From positions 1 to 45,692 of the forward strand of contig JAFWRA010000208.1 of NCBI GenBank assembly GCA_017508895.1: a DNA stretch of 45,692 nucleotides, written 5' to 3'. This DNA comes from Bacteroidales bacterium. GTDB taxonomy: Bacteria; Bacteroidota; Bacteroidia; Bacteroidales; F082. Positions 33,109 through 42,645 of this stretch are shown in pieces. The translations under genes were made by a program, and so were the position numbers. Numbering within the stretch: position 1 is the first letter of the stretch; every line of letters starts with the position of its first letter. Under the pieces are notes generated by a model. It was not told where the DNA came from. It saw only the letters and a program-made list of their open reading frames with translations, and ran no database searches.

Positions 33109-33514
33109 GGTTGGTGAGCTTAGTCGAACTATATTTTTTTATCAACTCTTTGACGGCTTTTTTCGTCTTTTCAAACATCTCCTCGTAAGAATGGATGACC
33201 GTAGCCGTATAGACTAACGCAACGTCGACTGAAATATTATCCTTACTGCAGATTTCATAGAGTGGTGCCTTGTTTTTTCGCCACGACTCGCGTATGAGGC
33301 GTTTCACTCGGTTGCGCTTGAACGCATGATGAAAGCGTTTTTTGGAGACTGAGACCAACAGGCGGCATGTCACAGGCCGGCTTTCATCGTGTCGGAAAAG
33401 GAAAACGACCCGATAAGGATACACGGACACGCCTTCGCCTTTGTCGAAAAGTGCCTGAATGTCTGCATCCTTACAGATACGTTCATATTTGGGAAGTCCC
33501 TCCTTGGCCGTCAT
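33080..33514 (-). CDS. rnpA: Ribonuclease P protein component
   Basis: 144 residues from the ATG at 33512-33514 ([15 protein letters not shown]); an earlier in-frame ATG would overlap the hemD end. The RNR motif [15 protein letters not shown], which contacts the RNA subunit, is central, and [14 protein letters not shown] precedes it. It binds the catalytic RNA that trims tRNA 5' ends. Located between hemD and yidD. Confidence 0.93.
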   Translation of the reverse strand: MTAKEGLPKYERICKDADIQALFDKGEGVSVYPYRVVFLFRHDESRPVTCRLLVSVSKKRFHHAFKRNRVKRLIRESWRKNKAPLYEICSKDNISVDVALVYTATVIHSYEEMFEKTKKAVKELIKKYSSTKLTNHEVHPQSAR

Positions 33515-33542
33515 GGCTTGAAACGCTTGGGAAGACCAGGAT

Positions 33543-34307
33543 TTATTTCTTCTTGCTCTTCTTGAATTCGGCTGCAATATATTCTTCCATGGCCATGGTC
33601 ATGGAGGGTGCTGTCTGTGTGGGGGCACGGAAGTTCAGCTCGAAGCCTGCATCGATGATGGCTTGGCAAGTGGCCTCGCCGAAGCCGCCGATGGCAACCT
33701 CTTTCTGTTCAAAGTCGGGGAAATTCACTTTGAGTGATTGGATGCCCATTGGGCTGAAAAAGACCAGCATATCGTAGTCTTCGATTTTCACCACATCTTT
33801 CAAGTCAGCGGGTACTGTGCGGAACATCACGGCTTTGGTGAAGTTGAGCTTGGCCGCATTCAGCAGGTCGGTGGTCGAGTCGGAGCTGATGTCGGAGCAA
33901 CAGTAGAGGTATTTCTCGTCCTTGTGCTTCTTCATGATGTCGATGAGATCGGTCAGCGTCTGGTTGCCATAAAACACCTTGCGTTTGCGGTATTGCACAT
34001 AACGTTGCAGATAGAAGGCCGTCGACTCGTTGATGCAGAAATATTTCAAGGTCTCAGGGACATTGTAGCGCATCTCCTTGGCAACCCTGAAGAAATGATC
34101 GATGGCATTACGGCTGGTAAGGATGACAGCAGTGTATTCCGGAAGTTTGATATGTTCCTGACGAAGCTCACTCGCAGTGACGTCATCCAACTTGATGAAT
34201 TTCTCAAATGTGAAGCTCACGCCATACTTTTTCATCATATCAGCGAAAGGCGTCTTTGTAATGTCAGCCGGCTTGGGCTGTGACACCAAAATTGACTTAA
34301 TCTTCAT
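33543..34307 (-). CDS. hemD: Uroporphyrinogen-III synthase family protein
   Basis: 254 residues. The two-lobed HemD fold is suggested by KSILVSQPKP at the start, AVILTSRNAIDHFFRVAKEM near 78-97, YLYCCSDISSD near 133, and MLVFFSPMGIQSLKVNFPDF plus VAIGGFGEATCQAIIDAGF near the end. The family cyclises hydroxymethylbilane in tetrapyrrole synthesis. Low identity is usual for HemD, so the assignment rests on this pattern and on the common DUF4271-hemD-rnpA-yidD order in Bacteroidota. No other haem gene is present. Confidence 0.82.
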   Translation of the reverse strand: MKIKSILVSQPKPADITKTPFADMMKKYGVSFTFEKFIKLDDVTASELRQEHIKLPEYTAVILTSRNAIDHFFRVAKEMRYNVPETLKYFCINESTAFYLQRYVQYRKRKVFYGNQTLTDLIDIMKKHKDEKYLYCCSDISSDSTTDLLNAAKLNFTKAVMFRTVPADLKDVVKIEDYDMLVFFSPMGIQSLKVNFPDFEQKEVAIGGFGEATCQAIIDAGFELNFRAPTQTAPSMTMAMEEYIAAEFKKSKKK

Positions 34308-34373
34308 CTTTTTCTCCTAAATTTAAGAACGTCCAAATGCTCGATTTTGCACCCGTTTCGATAACATAACTCT

Positions 34374-35198
34374 CTAAAAAACAGCACCGTTACCAAAGTA
34401 TCGCAAGCCTGCGGTCACCAGTGTTGCAATGGGTGCGATTTCGAGGGCGCAAAGATACAAAAAAATATAAAATGTGGACATTTTTGTTGCAACTCTTGTC
34501 TCAATTATCCCCAAAATCAGTCGGAACACAGCCGCCAAACCCAATAAAACAATGCCCATCCACACAAAATACTTTGTTGGATTATAAAGCAAAAGCAGCA
34601 CGACAGGAATCATAACTATGAATGTGAAGATGGATATGGAAAACTGCACCGACATCTGGCGATCGACGGTGTCGCGGGTCTGGAAAAGCCAGTTGACGAA
34701 GTGCAACATCAAATAGCGGAGCAACACCCAACCCGCAACAATCGCAGAAAGCGTCCAGAACACATCCCAACCGTTATACTTCAACATATCGTGAGAAAGC
34801 ACCACACAACTCTTCTGCACAAATAACGCAATGAGAAGGATATACCCCAAAGTGAACGAAACACAGATGAAACTCCGCAAAGGATTCCACTCGCGCAGCA
34901 ACTGGTTAGTGTGAGCCACGCCACCCGGCACTGACAGTACCTGACGGAACTGACGCGGATAGAGCTGCTTGTTGAGCACGATAAGTAACAACATCAATCC
35001 CAAAAGTGCCAAGTTCCAGCCTTGCAAGATTTCGTACGACATACGCAGCATAGGTGTCACCGTTCCACGAAAACCCGAAGTGATGAAGCTGGGCACCACG
35101 CTATCGCAGGCAATGCTGTCGGCAACTTGCACCGAATCAATGGCTTGCGGAGCCTCCACAAAGGGGTTAACATAGAATATGTCGCGGTATTGAGGCAT
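34374..35198 (-). CDS. DUF4271 family membrane protein
   Basis: 274 residues from the ATG at 35196-35198 (MPQYRDIFYVNPF); an upstream TTG lies within the promoter -7 element and is unlikely to be used. A cytosolic or periplasmic N-terminal part of about 75 residues is followed by six to seven membrane helices (LALLGLMLLLIVL, FICVSFTLGYILLIALFV and others). The pattern fits DUF4271, which is encoded next to hemD across Bacteroidota; its role is unknown. The promoter interleaves with that of pta. Confidence 0.82.
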   Translation of the reverse strand: MPQYRDIFYVNPFVEAPQAIDSVQVADSIACDSVVPSFITSGFRGTVTPMLRMSYEILQGWNLALLGLMLLLIVLNKQLYPRQFRQVLSVPGGVAHTNQLLREWNPLRSFICVSFTLGYILLIALFVQKSCVVLSHDMLKYNGWDVFWTLSAIVAGWVLLRYLMLHFVNWLFQTRDTVDRQMSVQFSISIFTFIVMIPVVLLLLYNPTKYFVWMGIVLLGLAAVFRLILGIIETRVATKMSTFYIFLYLCALEIAPIATLVTAGLRYFGNGAVF

Positions 35199-35219
35199 GG
35201 AACTCTCACTTTTAGGCTG

Positions 35220-35253
35220 CAAAAATAAATGATTATTTGCAAACTAAGGCAAA
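35220..35253 (-). promoter_or_regulatory. Promoter of the DUF4271 gene
   Basis: Minus strand: TTTG (35250-35253), 22-bp spacer, TATTTTTG (35220-35227); the start codon is 21 bp on. Confidence 0.6.
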
Positions 35254-35268
35254 GTTTTCCTAACTTTG
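35236..35268 (+). promoter_or_regulatory. Promoter of pta-ackA
   Basis: TTTG (35236-35239), 21-bp spacer, TAACTTTG (35261-35268). It overlaps the divergent DUF4271 promoter, so polymerases would compete. The leader of about 110 nt contains a hairpin and an A-rich repeat. Confidence 0.7.
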
Positions 35269-35283
35269 CAACCGAATCTAATT

Positions 35284-35305
35284 GGGCAGACACGCAGGTC
35301 TGCCC
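35284..35305 (+). repeat. Hairpin in the pta leader
   Basis: GGGCAGAC and GTCTGCCC form a perfect 8-bp stem with loop ACGCAG. No T-run follows. It may be a small dispersed inverted repeat or an mRNA 5' stabiliser. Confidence 0.6.
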
Positions 35306-35329
35306 CTACATTTTTCGATTTCAACAATT

Positions 35330-35384
35330 AAACAATCGATTTCAACAATTAAACAATAATCAATCAACAATTAAACAACTGAAA
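35330..35384 (+). repeat. CAACAATTMAAC-type leader before pta
   Basis: Contains CGATTTCAACAATTAAACAA twice in tandem, then ATCAACAATTAAACAACTG up to the ATG. Same word family as before atpF, atpA, ackA and the GT4 genes. Confidence 0.65.
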
Positions 35385-36395
35385 ATGGATTTAATGCAAG
35401 AAATCATTGCCAATGCTCAAGCCAACAAGCAGCGCATTGTGCTCCCCGAGGGCGATGAGCCCCGTACCCTGAAAGCCGCTGACCGCCTCTTAGCTGACGG
35501 CGTTGCTGACATCATCCTTATCGGTCCCGCCGAAAAGATTAAAGAGATGACCGCTGAGTTCGGCCTCAAGAACATCGGCAAGGCCCGCATCATCGACCCG
35601 ATGAACAACCCTGAGCGCCAGAAATATGCCGACCTCCTCTTTGAGATCCGTAAAGCCAAAGGCATGACCCCCGAGCAGGCTTACGACTTAGCAGGCAACT
35701 TCATGTACCTCGGCATCTTGCTGGTCAAGGCTGGTGAAGCCGATGGTCTCGTCAGCGGTGCCCGCAGCACCACAGGCGACATGCTGCGTCCTGCCCTGCA
35801 AATCATCAAGACCGTACCTGGCGTGAGCTGCGTCAGCGGTGCCTTCACGATGTTCCTGCCTGAAGGTTGCTCCTACGGCACCGATGGCCGCATGGTCTTC
35901 GCCGATTGCGCTGTCACTCCTATGCCGACGGCCGAACAACTGGCTGAAATCGCTATCTGCACTGCCGACACGGCCAAAGCCATCGCCAAGATCGACCCCA
36001 TCACCGCCATCTTGAGCTTCTCCACCAAGGGCAGCGCCAAGCATGAAGTCGTGGATAAGGTCATCGAAGCCACACGCATCGCCAAGGAGCGTCGTCCCGA
36101 CCTCGTTTTGGACGGTGAGTTGCAAGCCGATGCCGCCATCGTACCGTCCGTCGGTTCGAGCAAGGCTCCGGGAAGCCCCGTTGCCGGCAAGGCCAACACC
36201 CTTGTGTTCCCCTGCCTCGAAGTGGGTAACATCGCTTACAAGCTCGTCCAACGTCTGGCTGGCGCCGAGGCCGTGGGACCCGTTCTTCAAGGTCTCGCCA
36301 AGCCCTGCAACGACCTCAGCCGTGGCTGCTCGATTGACGATGTTTACAAACTGGTGGCCATCACTTGTAACCAGGCTATTGCGCAGAAGAAGTAA
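35385..36395 (+). CDS. pta: Phosphate acetyltransferase
   Basis: 336 residues from the ATG at 35385 (MDLMQEIIANAQ). RIVLPEGDEPRTLKAADRLL, LVSGARSTTGDMLRPALQII and the C-terminal FPCLEVGNIAYKLVQRLAGAEAVGP are hallmarks of the short (catalytic-domain-only) Pta. It converts acetyl-CoA and phosphate to acetyl phosphate. With ackA downstream it forms the acetate-producing, ATP-yielding end of fermentation. Codon use is strongly biased toward C at the third position, suggesting high expression. Confidence 0.96.
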   Translation: MDLMQEIIANAQANKQRIVLPEGDEPRTLKAADRLLADGVADIILIGPAEKIKEMTAEFGLKNIGKARIIDPMNNPERQKYADLLFEIRKAKGMTPEQAYDLAGNFMYLGILLVKAGEADGLVSGARSTTGDMLRPALQIIKTVPGVSCVSGAFTMFLPEGCSYGTDGRMVFADCAVTPMPTAEQLAEIAICTADTAKAIAKIDPITAILSFSTKGSAKHEVVDKVIEATRIAKERRPDLVLDGELQADAAIVPSVGSSKAPGSPVAGKANTLVFPCLEVGNIAYKLVQRLAGAEAVGPVLQGLAKPCNDLSRGCSIDDVYKLVAITCNQAIAQKK

Positions 36396-36399
36396 CTAT

Positions 36400-36497
36400 G
36401 ACCTATAGCCAATGGCCTATGGCTTGCCCCAACAAAAGCTTGGAATCCAAAACTTTTCGTGGGTCTGGCCATAGGCCATAAGCCATCAGCTATAGTC
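36400..36497 (+). repeat. TATGGCC-word hairpin between pta and ackA
   Basis: The left arm (36400-36430, GACCTATAGCCAATGGCC...) pairs with the right arm (36461-36497, ...AAGCCATCAGCTATAGTC). The loop region carries the smaller palindromes TTGGAATCCAA and AAAAG/CTTTT. A second member of the family is at 41282-41367. Confidence 0.7.
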
Positions 36498-36505
36498 CGC
36501 CAATC

Positions 36506-36569
36506 CACATAACAACAATTCAACAAATCGAAGATTCAACGAAGTTAAATAAACAATCAACAATTCAAC
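36506..36569 (+). repeat. CAACAATTMAAC-type leader before ackA
   Basis: Words such as AACAACAATTCAACAAAT, GAAGATTCAACGAAG and AAACAATCAACAATTCAAC fill the last 64 bp before the start codon. Confidence 0.65.
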
Positions 36570-37775
<1,206 letters not shown>

Positions 37776-37814
37776 AAAACCATTTCGCGCAACGGCTCTA
37801 CAGCATATTAACCG

Positions 37815-37849
37815 AAGAATCCTGCCATCACTGGCGGGATTCTTTTTTT
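37815..37849 (+). terminator. Intrinsic terminator after ackA
   Basis: AAGAATCCTGCC pairs with GGCGGGATTCTT (one G-U pair) around ATCACT and is followed by seven to eight T. Confidence 0.9.
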
Positions 37850-37930
37850 CTGCGTCACAGCCCTTCAGGTTATTACCACGCAAATCAAGCTCTTCGAGAG
37901 TGACAAAGCTGTCGGGATTGATGATATGTC
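37850..37930 (-). pseudogene. Relic of a leucine-rich-repeat protein gene
   Basis: On the minus strand one frame encodes INPDSFVTLEELDLRGNN followed by LKGCDA, a canonical leucine-rich-repeat unit (LxxLDLxGNxL). A stop codon lies four codons upstream of the fragment and there is no start; downstream the frame runs into the ackA terminator. It is best read as the remains of a gene or of a gene edge left after rearrangement. Only about 25 codons are recognisable. Confidence 0.45.
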
Positions 37931-38115
37931 AATGAATATAGTAAGTAGATAAGCAGAACTAGTTTACATAAAAGGCAAGAGAAATTGGCCGTCAGCAGTC
38001 AGCCATAGTGCTACCGCGCTGATAGCCTACAGCTAAGAAACTTATAAATGCAGCTTAATTTTGAACAGTTACTCAACTGCAAAAAAATCCATATGACACA
38101 CAGTAACAAAAGAAA
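37931..38115. other. Intergenic stretch with no clear gene
   Basis: Together with the relic and the terminator this makes a 340-bp gene-free stretch after ackA. It holds a degenerate CAGTCAGCCATAGTG...GATAGCCTACAGC string like the TATGGC word family. Otherwise I see nothing in it. Confidence 0.5.
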
Positions 38116-38451
38116 TTATCCCCTATCGTAATGCGGCATCTCTTCCGGCAAAATGATGGAGAACTCGATAAGTCCGCCGACGACTTGCTTGGCATCGTCC
38201 TCATACCAAGGCGTCTGATAAATCAATTTCTTCTTGCCTTTCTTTGAAATCGTGTAGACATTGGTGGCGGCATCATCCAAAAGATGGCGGATGATCTGCT
38301 GTGAGCGTTCGTTGTGGCATTTCATCAGGTCGCGGCCACGGGCATCGCCGTTCACTTCGATGGAGCTGTCGTTTTGGTAAAGGATTTCGCCGTCTTTGGC
38401 GCTGATGGTAATGGCCAAGTTAAGGCCTTTGAAATAATCAAGTTGGTTCAT
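38116..38451 (-). CDS. Small PAS-domain protein
   Basis: 111 residues that make up one PAS-like fold and nothing else: NLAITISAKDGEILYQNDSS (beta strands with the typical G-x-I-x-Y-x-N), ARGRDLMKCHNERSQQIIRHLL (helices) and KLIYQTPWYEDDAKQVVGGLIEFSIIL (last strands, with WY-DD typical of PAS proteins of anaerobes). The HNE/CH segment may bind a cofactor. It would act as a free-standing sensor or adaptor in the cytosol. Divergent from the LptF/G gene over a shared promoter region. Confidence 0.75.
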   Translation of the reverse strand: MNQLDYFKGLNLAITISAKDGEILYQNDSSIEVNGDARGRDLMKCHNERSQQIIRHLLDDAATNVYTISKKGKKKLIYQTPWYEDDAKQVVGGLIEFSIILPEEMPHYDRG

Positions 38452-38467
38452 AGTAAGGAAATTTTCT

Positions 38468-38494
38468 GCAAAGATAGAATTTTTCTAATTTTGC
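38468..38494. promoter_or_regulatory. Head-to-head -7 elements in an imperfect palindrome
   Basis: TATCTTTG on the minus strand (38469-38476) for the PAS gene and TAATTTTG on the plus strand (38486-38493) for the LptF/G gene face each other. The flanks GCAAA...TTTGC make the whole an imperfect palindrome, like the one at 22461-22494. Confidence 0.6.
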
Positions 38495-38509
38495 AGCGTT
38501 ATTTTCAGA

Positions 38510-39991
38510 ATGAAGAAACTTTACCAATATATCACCAAGTCATTTTTTGGCACCTTCGTGCTCACCTTTTTCATCGTGGTGTTCATTTGGGTGATGCAAT
38601 TCGTGTGGCTCTATGTTGATGATTTGGTTGGCAAAGGATTGGAAATCAAAATTATAGCTGAGCTGTTGTTTTATACTTCCATCACGGCCATTCCCATGTC
38701 GTTGCCTTTGGCCTTGCTGCTGGCCTTGCTGATGTGTTTCGGCAACCTTGGCGAGCACTACGAGCTGGTTGCCATGAAAGCCTCAGGCATCTCCATGTGG
38801 CGTATCATGCGGCCTTTGCTATATTTTTCATTGATTCTCAGTGTTTTGGCATTTTTCATATCCAACAGCCTCATTCCCATAGCCACCCTCAAATGGCGCA
38901 CCTTACTGACCGATGTGCAACGACAGAAACTGGCCTTCAATATCAAAGAAGGCGTGTTTTACAAGGACCTCGACAACTATGTCATCTATGTAGACAAGAA
39001 AGGCAAAGATGGCAGCCGCATCTATGGCATCAAGATATACGACCACACCGACCATGAAGGCAACACAAAAATCACTTCCGCCGATTCGGGCATGATGGCC
39101 ATGAGCCCCAACCAACGCAGCATCATCTTCACGCTATATAACGGCTACAACTACACTGACCTCACAACGTCCAACAACTACAAGGAGACGCGTCCCTTCG
39201 AGCGGATGTGGTTCAAGGAGGAACAGCTCAAATTCAGCTTGGCTTCGTTCGATATGACCCGTTCAAATGAGGACATGTATAAGAATTACCATCAAATGAT
39301 GAACATCCGTCAACTCTCCACCTCCTTGGACTCTCTGGAGATACGCCTCAAAGACAAACGAAAGAATTTTACGCAAGGCTTTGAGCGCCGATGGGCTAAC
39401 TACAACAGCTACCATACAGACAATTCATCCACCCCGTCTGTCCAAGCCGAAAGCGATAGTCTTACCGCCGACACTTGCATCATGTTGCATTGGCCGCTGT
39501 TGGACCAATACGATGACGAGACACGCGCTGCCATAGCAAAGATAGGGATGGGGACGGCCCAAAATGCCAAAGACAACTTGTCGTTCAACAAAACGGACTT
39601 TGACTACCAAATAGAGAACATCAACAAACACAAGAAAGAATGGCACAAGAAGTTCACCTTGAGCATCGCGTGCATCATCTTCTTCTTCATCGGCGCACCT
39701 CTGGGTAGCATCATCCGCAAGGGAGGGTTGGGGCTCCCCGTTGTGATTTCCGTGGTGTTTTTCATCATCTACCACCTCATCTCGACCATTGCCGAGCGCA
39801 TGGCCGTCTTCGGCGATCTCAACATGTTCCTCGGCGTGTGGCTCTCTTCCCTTGTGCTGCTGCCCGTCGGGCTGTTCTTCACCTTCAAGGCTACCACCGA
39901 CGCTGCCCTCTTCGACGGCGACAGCTGGAAGAAATTCTTCCAACGGCTATTCAAGAAAAAACGAAAAAACGAGGTTGAATTAAACACATGA
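38510..39991 (+). CDS. LptF/LptG family permease
   Basis: 493 residues. Three N-terminal membrane helices (FFGTFVLTFFIVVFIWVMQF, a second near 55-75 and a third near 100-120), a large periplasmic beta-jellyroll region (about 125-370), and three C-terminal helices (FTLSIACIIFFFIGAPLGSI, VVISVVFFIIYHLIS, ...). GDLGEHYEL-like text (GNLGEHYELVAMKASGISMWRIMRPL) is the coupling helix for LptB. It is one half of the inner-membrane LPS extractor. Longer than the E. coli homologues because of the periplasmic part. The partner LptB is at 14062. Confidence 0.9.
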   Translation: MKKLYQYITKSFFGTFVLTFFIVVFIWVMQFVWLYVDDLVGKGLEIKIIAELLFYTSITAIPMSLPLALLLALLMCFGNLGEHYELVAMKASGISMWRIMRPLLYFSLILSVLAFFISNSLIPIATLKWRTLLTDVQRQKLAFNIKEGVFYKDLDNYVIYVDKKGKDGSRIYGIKIYDHTDHEGNTKITSADSGMMAMSPNQRSIIFTLYNGYNYTDLTTSNNYKETRPFERMWFKEEQLKFSLASFDMTRSNEDMYKNYHQMMNIRQLSTSLDSLEIRLKDKRKNFTQGFERRWANYNSYHTDNSSTPSVQAESDSLTADTCIMLHWPLLDQYDDETRAAIAKIGMGTAQNAKDNLSFNKTDFDYQIENINKHKKEWHKKFTLSIACIIFFFIGAPLGSIIRKGGLGLPVVISVVFFIIYHLISTIAERMAVFGDLNMFLGVWLSSLVLLPVGLFFTFKATTDAALFDGDSWKKFFQRLFKKKRKNEVELNT

Positions 39992-40023
39992 TATAAACGG
40001 CTGCCGTGATACGAAAGCCCTAC

Positions 40024-40061
40024 AAACCAACAATCAACAACTCAACGATCAACAATTCAAC
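40024..40061 (+). repeat. CAACAATTMAAC-type leader before a GT4 gene
   Basis: CAATCAACAACTCAACGATC and AACAATTCAAC end at the ATG. Same word family as in front of atpF, atpA, pta and ackA. Confidence 0.6.
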
Positions 40062-41279
40062 ATGAAAATACTTCTACTCTGCAATAAACCTCCCTACCCT
40101 GCCTCCGAAGGCGGTCCCATGGCCATGAATAGCATCATCACCGGGCTGCTAGATGCAGGGCATCAGGTCAAAGTGTTGGCAATCAACAGCGACAAATACC
40201 ACGTCAGTGCCTCCGACATTCCAGAAGAATACAAGCGGCAGACTGGCATCGAACTCATCAAGGTCGACTTGAGTGTACGTCCCATGAAGGCCTTTTTCAA
40301 CCTGTTCACCAAGAAGTCATATCATGTTGAGCGTTTTATCTCTGAGAGGTTCAAGAATAAGCTGGCACAACTCCTTGAAAAAGAGCATTTCGACGTGGTT
40401 CAGTTGGAGATGCTTTATATGACTCCATACGTTGAAACCATCCGCGCACATAGCAAGGCAATGATTGTCTTACGCGCCCACAACGTGGAACACAAGATTT
40501 GGGAACGTATCGCCAAGGAGACGAAGTTTTTCCTCAAACGTTGGTATATCAACCACTTGGCCAAAACCTTGAAAGAGTATGAGCTCAACGCCCTTGAAAC
40601 CGTCGACGGCATCGCCGCCATCACGCGCAAAGACGCTGCCTTCTTCCGAAAATATTGCTCAAAGCCCATCATCGACATCCCCTACGGTGTTTATCCTGAG
40701 CAGTTTACACCAAAATACGAGATTGAAGGCAAGCCCAAGTTCTATCATATCGGTTCTATGAACTGGATGCCCAACGAGGAAGGCATACGATGGTTCATCG
40801 ATGAAATACTGGCCAAGACCGTGGAAAAAGTGCCTAACTTCGTCTACCATCTAGCTGGCCGCAACATGCCCGAATGGCTCACAACCCTGGATAACCCCCA
40901 TATTGAAGTAGTTGGCGAAGTGCCTGATGCCAAGGAATTTGTAGCCAAACACGATGTAGCCATTGTGCCATTGCTTTCAGGCAGTGGCATTCGCATCAAG
41001 ATCATCGAATCCATGGCGATGGGCAAGACCGTCATCACCACTCGCGTGGGGGCAGAAGGCATACTCTACGACGAAGATGGGAACATCATTATCGCCGAGA
41101 ACAAGGCCAAGATGGTGGAAGCCATCCGCGCTATCGACGAAAACCCACAGATTGCCGTAAAGATAGGACAAGCTGCACGAAAACTCGTGGAAGAGACATA
41201 CGACAACCGGAAAATCATTGCCCGCTTGTTGATGTTTTATGAGCAAATTCGGCCAGGAAGCAAGATTTCATTTTTATAA
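40062..41279 (+). CDS. Glycosyltransferase family 4 protein
   Basis: 405 residues, GT-B fold. The N-terminal half begins MKILLLCNKPPYPASEGGPM, a donor-independent acceptor lobe; the C-terminal half has KPKFYHIGSMNWMPNEEGI, VVGEVPDAKEFVAKHDVAIVPLLSGSGIRIKIIESMAMGKTVITT, matching the GT4 nucleotide-sugar site (the E in IIESMAMGKTV). It probably adds a sugar to a lipid-linked surface glycan. It and the next gene resemble each other and likely work in the same pathway. Sugar specificity cannot be told. Confidence 0.88.
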   Translation: MKILLLCNKPPYPASEGGPMAMNSIITGLLDAGHQVKVLAINSDKYHVSASDIPEEYKRQTGIELIKVDLSVRPMKAFFNLFTKKSYHVERFISERFKNKLAQLLEKEHFDVVQLEMLYMTPYVETIRAHSKAMIVLRAHNVEHKIWERIAKETKFFLKRWYINHLAKTLKEYELNALETVDGIAAITRKDAAFFRKYCSKPIIDIPYGVYPEQFTPKYEIEGKPKFYHIGSMNWMPNEEGIRWFIDEILAKTVEKVPNFVYHLAGRNMPEWLTTLDNPHIEVVGEVPDAKEFVAKHDVAIVPLLSGSGIRIKIIESMAMGKTVITTRVGAEGILYDEDGNIIIAENKAKMVEAIRAIDENPQIAVKIGQAARKLVEETYDNRKIIARLLMFYEQIRPGSKISFL

Positions 41280-41281
41280 CA

Positions 41282-41367
41282 ATGGCTTATGGCTCGCTTC
41301 AGCAAAAAGCACAAATGTCGCGCCTTGGGTGAAGCAAGCCATGGGTCATAAGCCATCAGCCATAGTC
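41282..41367 (+). repeat. TATGGC-word hairpin between the two GT4 genes
   Basis: ATGGCTTATGGCTCGCTTCA on the left pairs with TGAAGCAAGCCATGGGTCAT and AAGCCATCAGCCATAG on the right. It shares its words with 36400-36497. Confidence 0.7.
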
Positions 41368-41393
41368 AAACAATTGACTACGTCGAATTCTCA

Positions 41394-41440
41394 TTTCAAC
41401 AATTAAACAGCTCAACAATCAACAAAAAGCTTTATCTTTG
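41394..41440 (+). promoter_or_regulatory. CAACAATT-word leader and -7 element before the second GT4 gene
   Basis: TTTCAACAATTAAACAGCTC and AACAATCAAC run to 41425, followed by TATCTTTG (41433-41440), a -7 element 18 bp before the start. No TTG is seen at -33, so promoter activity is uncertain. Confidence 0.45.
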
Positions 41441-41458
41441 TCCCCTAAATCCTACGAG

Positions 41459-42631
41459 ATGAAGATTTTTATCCTCCTGCCCCGCATCCCCTACCCGCTC
41501 GAAAAAGGCGATAAGTTGCGGGCTTTCAACCAGATAAAACAGCTTGCCAAGCACAACGAAATTATCCTTTGTGCGTTGAACGACAACCCTGAAGTCAGCG
41601 AACAGGATGCCTTTCATGCCTTGCAGCCCTATTGTCAGTCCATCAACTTCATCAGAATCACAAAGCCGCAAATTCTATTAGGTCTCATCCGCGCCTTCTT
41701 CAAAGGCCTGCCCTTGCAATGCGGATATTTTTACAATCGCAAGGCGGCCAAAAAAATCGATGCCCTGATTGCCAAACATAAACCCGACCTCCTTTTCGGC
41801 CAATTGCTCCGGGTGGCAGAGTACATCCGTTACAAAAAGCTACCAAAAGCCATTGACTATCAAGATATTTTCTCTTACGGCATGAAACGCCGTGCCGACA
41901 TTGCCTCGATCTTCATCCGACCCATATTTAATATGGAATATCGTCGTCTGAAACGATACGAGGCTGCTATCTTCGATGACTTCGACGTCAGGTCCATCAT
42001 CTGCGAGCCCGACAGAGCCTTGTTCCCACACGAACGCCGCGACGAAATCCTTATCATCCCCAATGGCGTCGACCACGACTATTTCAAGCCACAGGAAAGC
42101 GAAAAGAAATACGACCTTGTGTTCACGGGCAACATGAGCTACCCGCCTAACGTAAATGCCGTGGAGTATTTGTCGGATGAGATTATGCCTATCGTGTGGA
42201 AGAGCTTGCCCGAGACAAAATTGTACATCGCTGGTGCCACACCCGACCCGAAGGTAAAACACGCTGCCTCTGACCGCATCATCGTCAGTGGTTGGCTCGA
42301 CGACATCCGCGATGCCTACGCCCAAAGCCGTGTTTTCATCGCACCCATGCGCATTGGTACTGGCCTGCAGAACAAACTTTTGGAGGCCATGTCGATGCAC
42401 TTGCCCGCCATCACCTCGCCTTTGGCCAACGCCTCTTTGGGTGCGAAACCCAATGAGGAAATCTTGATTGGCAGCAATGCCGAGGAAATGGCCAACAATA
42501 TCATCACCTTGCTCACCGACACCCAAAAAGCAGCCCAAATTGCCCAAGCGGGATTTGACTTCACGAATCGCGTGTATGATTGGGGAAAGGCGACAGAACG
42601 GTTGGAGAAGGAAATGGGAAAACTAATTTAA
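41459..42631 (+). CDS. Glycosyltransferase family 4 protein (TIGR03087-like)
   Basis: 390 residues from the ATG at 41459 (MKIFILLPRIPYPLEKGDKL). The C-terminal lobe has YDLVFTGNMSYPPNVNAVEYL, RIIVSGWLDDIRDAYAQSRVFIAPMRIGTGLQNKLLEAMSMHLPAITS, typical of GT4 and close to the sugar-transferase subgroup seen in exosortase systems (TIGR03087). No exosortase or PEP-CTERM protein is in the window, so only the family call is made. It follows the first GT4 gene after a hairpin spacer. Confidence 0.87.
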   Translation: MKIFILLPRIPYPLEKGDKLRAFNQIKQLAKHNEIILCALNDNPEVSEQDAFHALQPYCQSINFIRITKPQILLGLIRAFFKGLPLQCGYFYNRKAAKKIDALIAKHKPDLLFGQLLRVAEYIRYKKLPKAIDYQDIFSYGMKRRADIASIFIRPIFNMEYRRLKRYEAAIFDDFDVRSIICEPDRALFPHERRDEILIIPNGVDHDYFKPQESEKKYDLVFTGNMSYPPNVNAVEYLSDEIMPIVWKSLPETKLYIAGATPDPKVKHAASDRIIVSGWLDDIRDAYAQSRVFIAPMRIGTGLQNKLLEAMSMHLPAITSPLANASLGAKPNEEILIGSNAEEMANNIITLLTDTQKAAQIAQAGFDFTNRVYDWGKATERLEKEMGKLI

Positions 42632-42645
42632 ACACATAAAACACT

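Noticed and set aside
37800..38115. A small gene in the 340-bp gap after ackA.
   Set aside because: No open frame with a start, no RNA structure that I recognise, and the only coding-like text is the LRR relic.
41459..42631. Exosortase (PEP-CTERM) locus.
   Set aside because: The glycosyltransferase resembles TIGR03087, but no exosortase, PEP-CTERM protein or Wzc-like gene is present.
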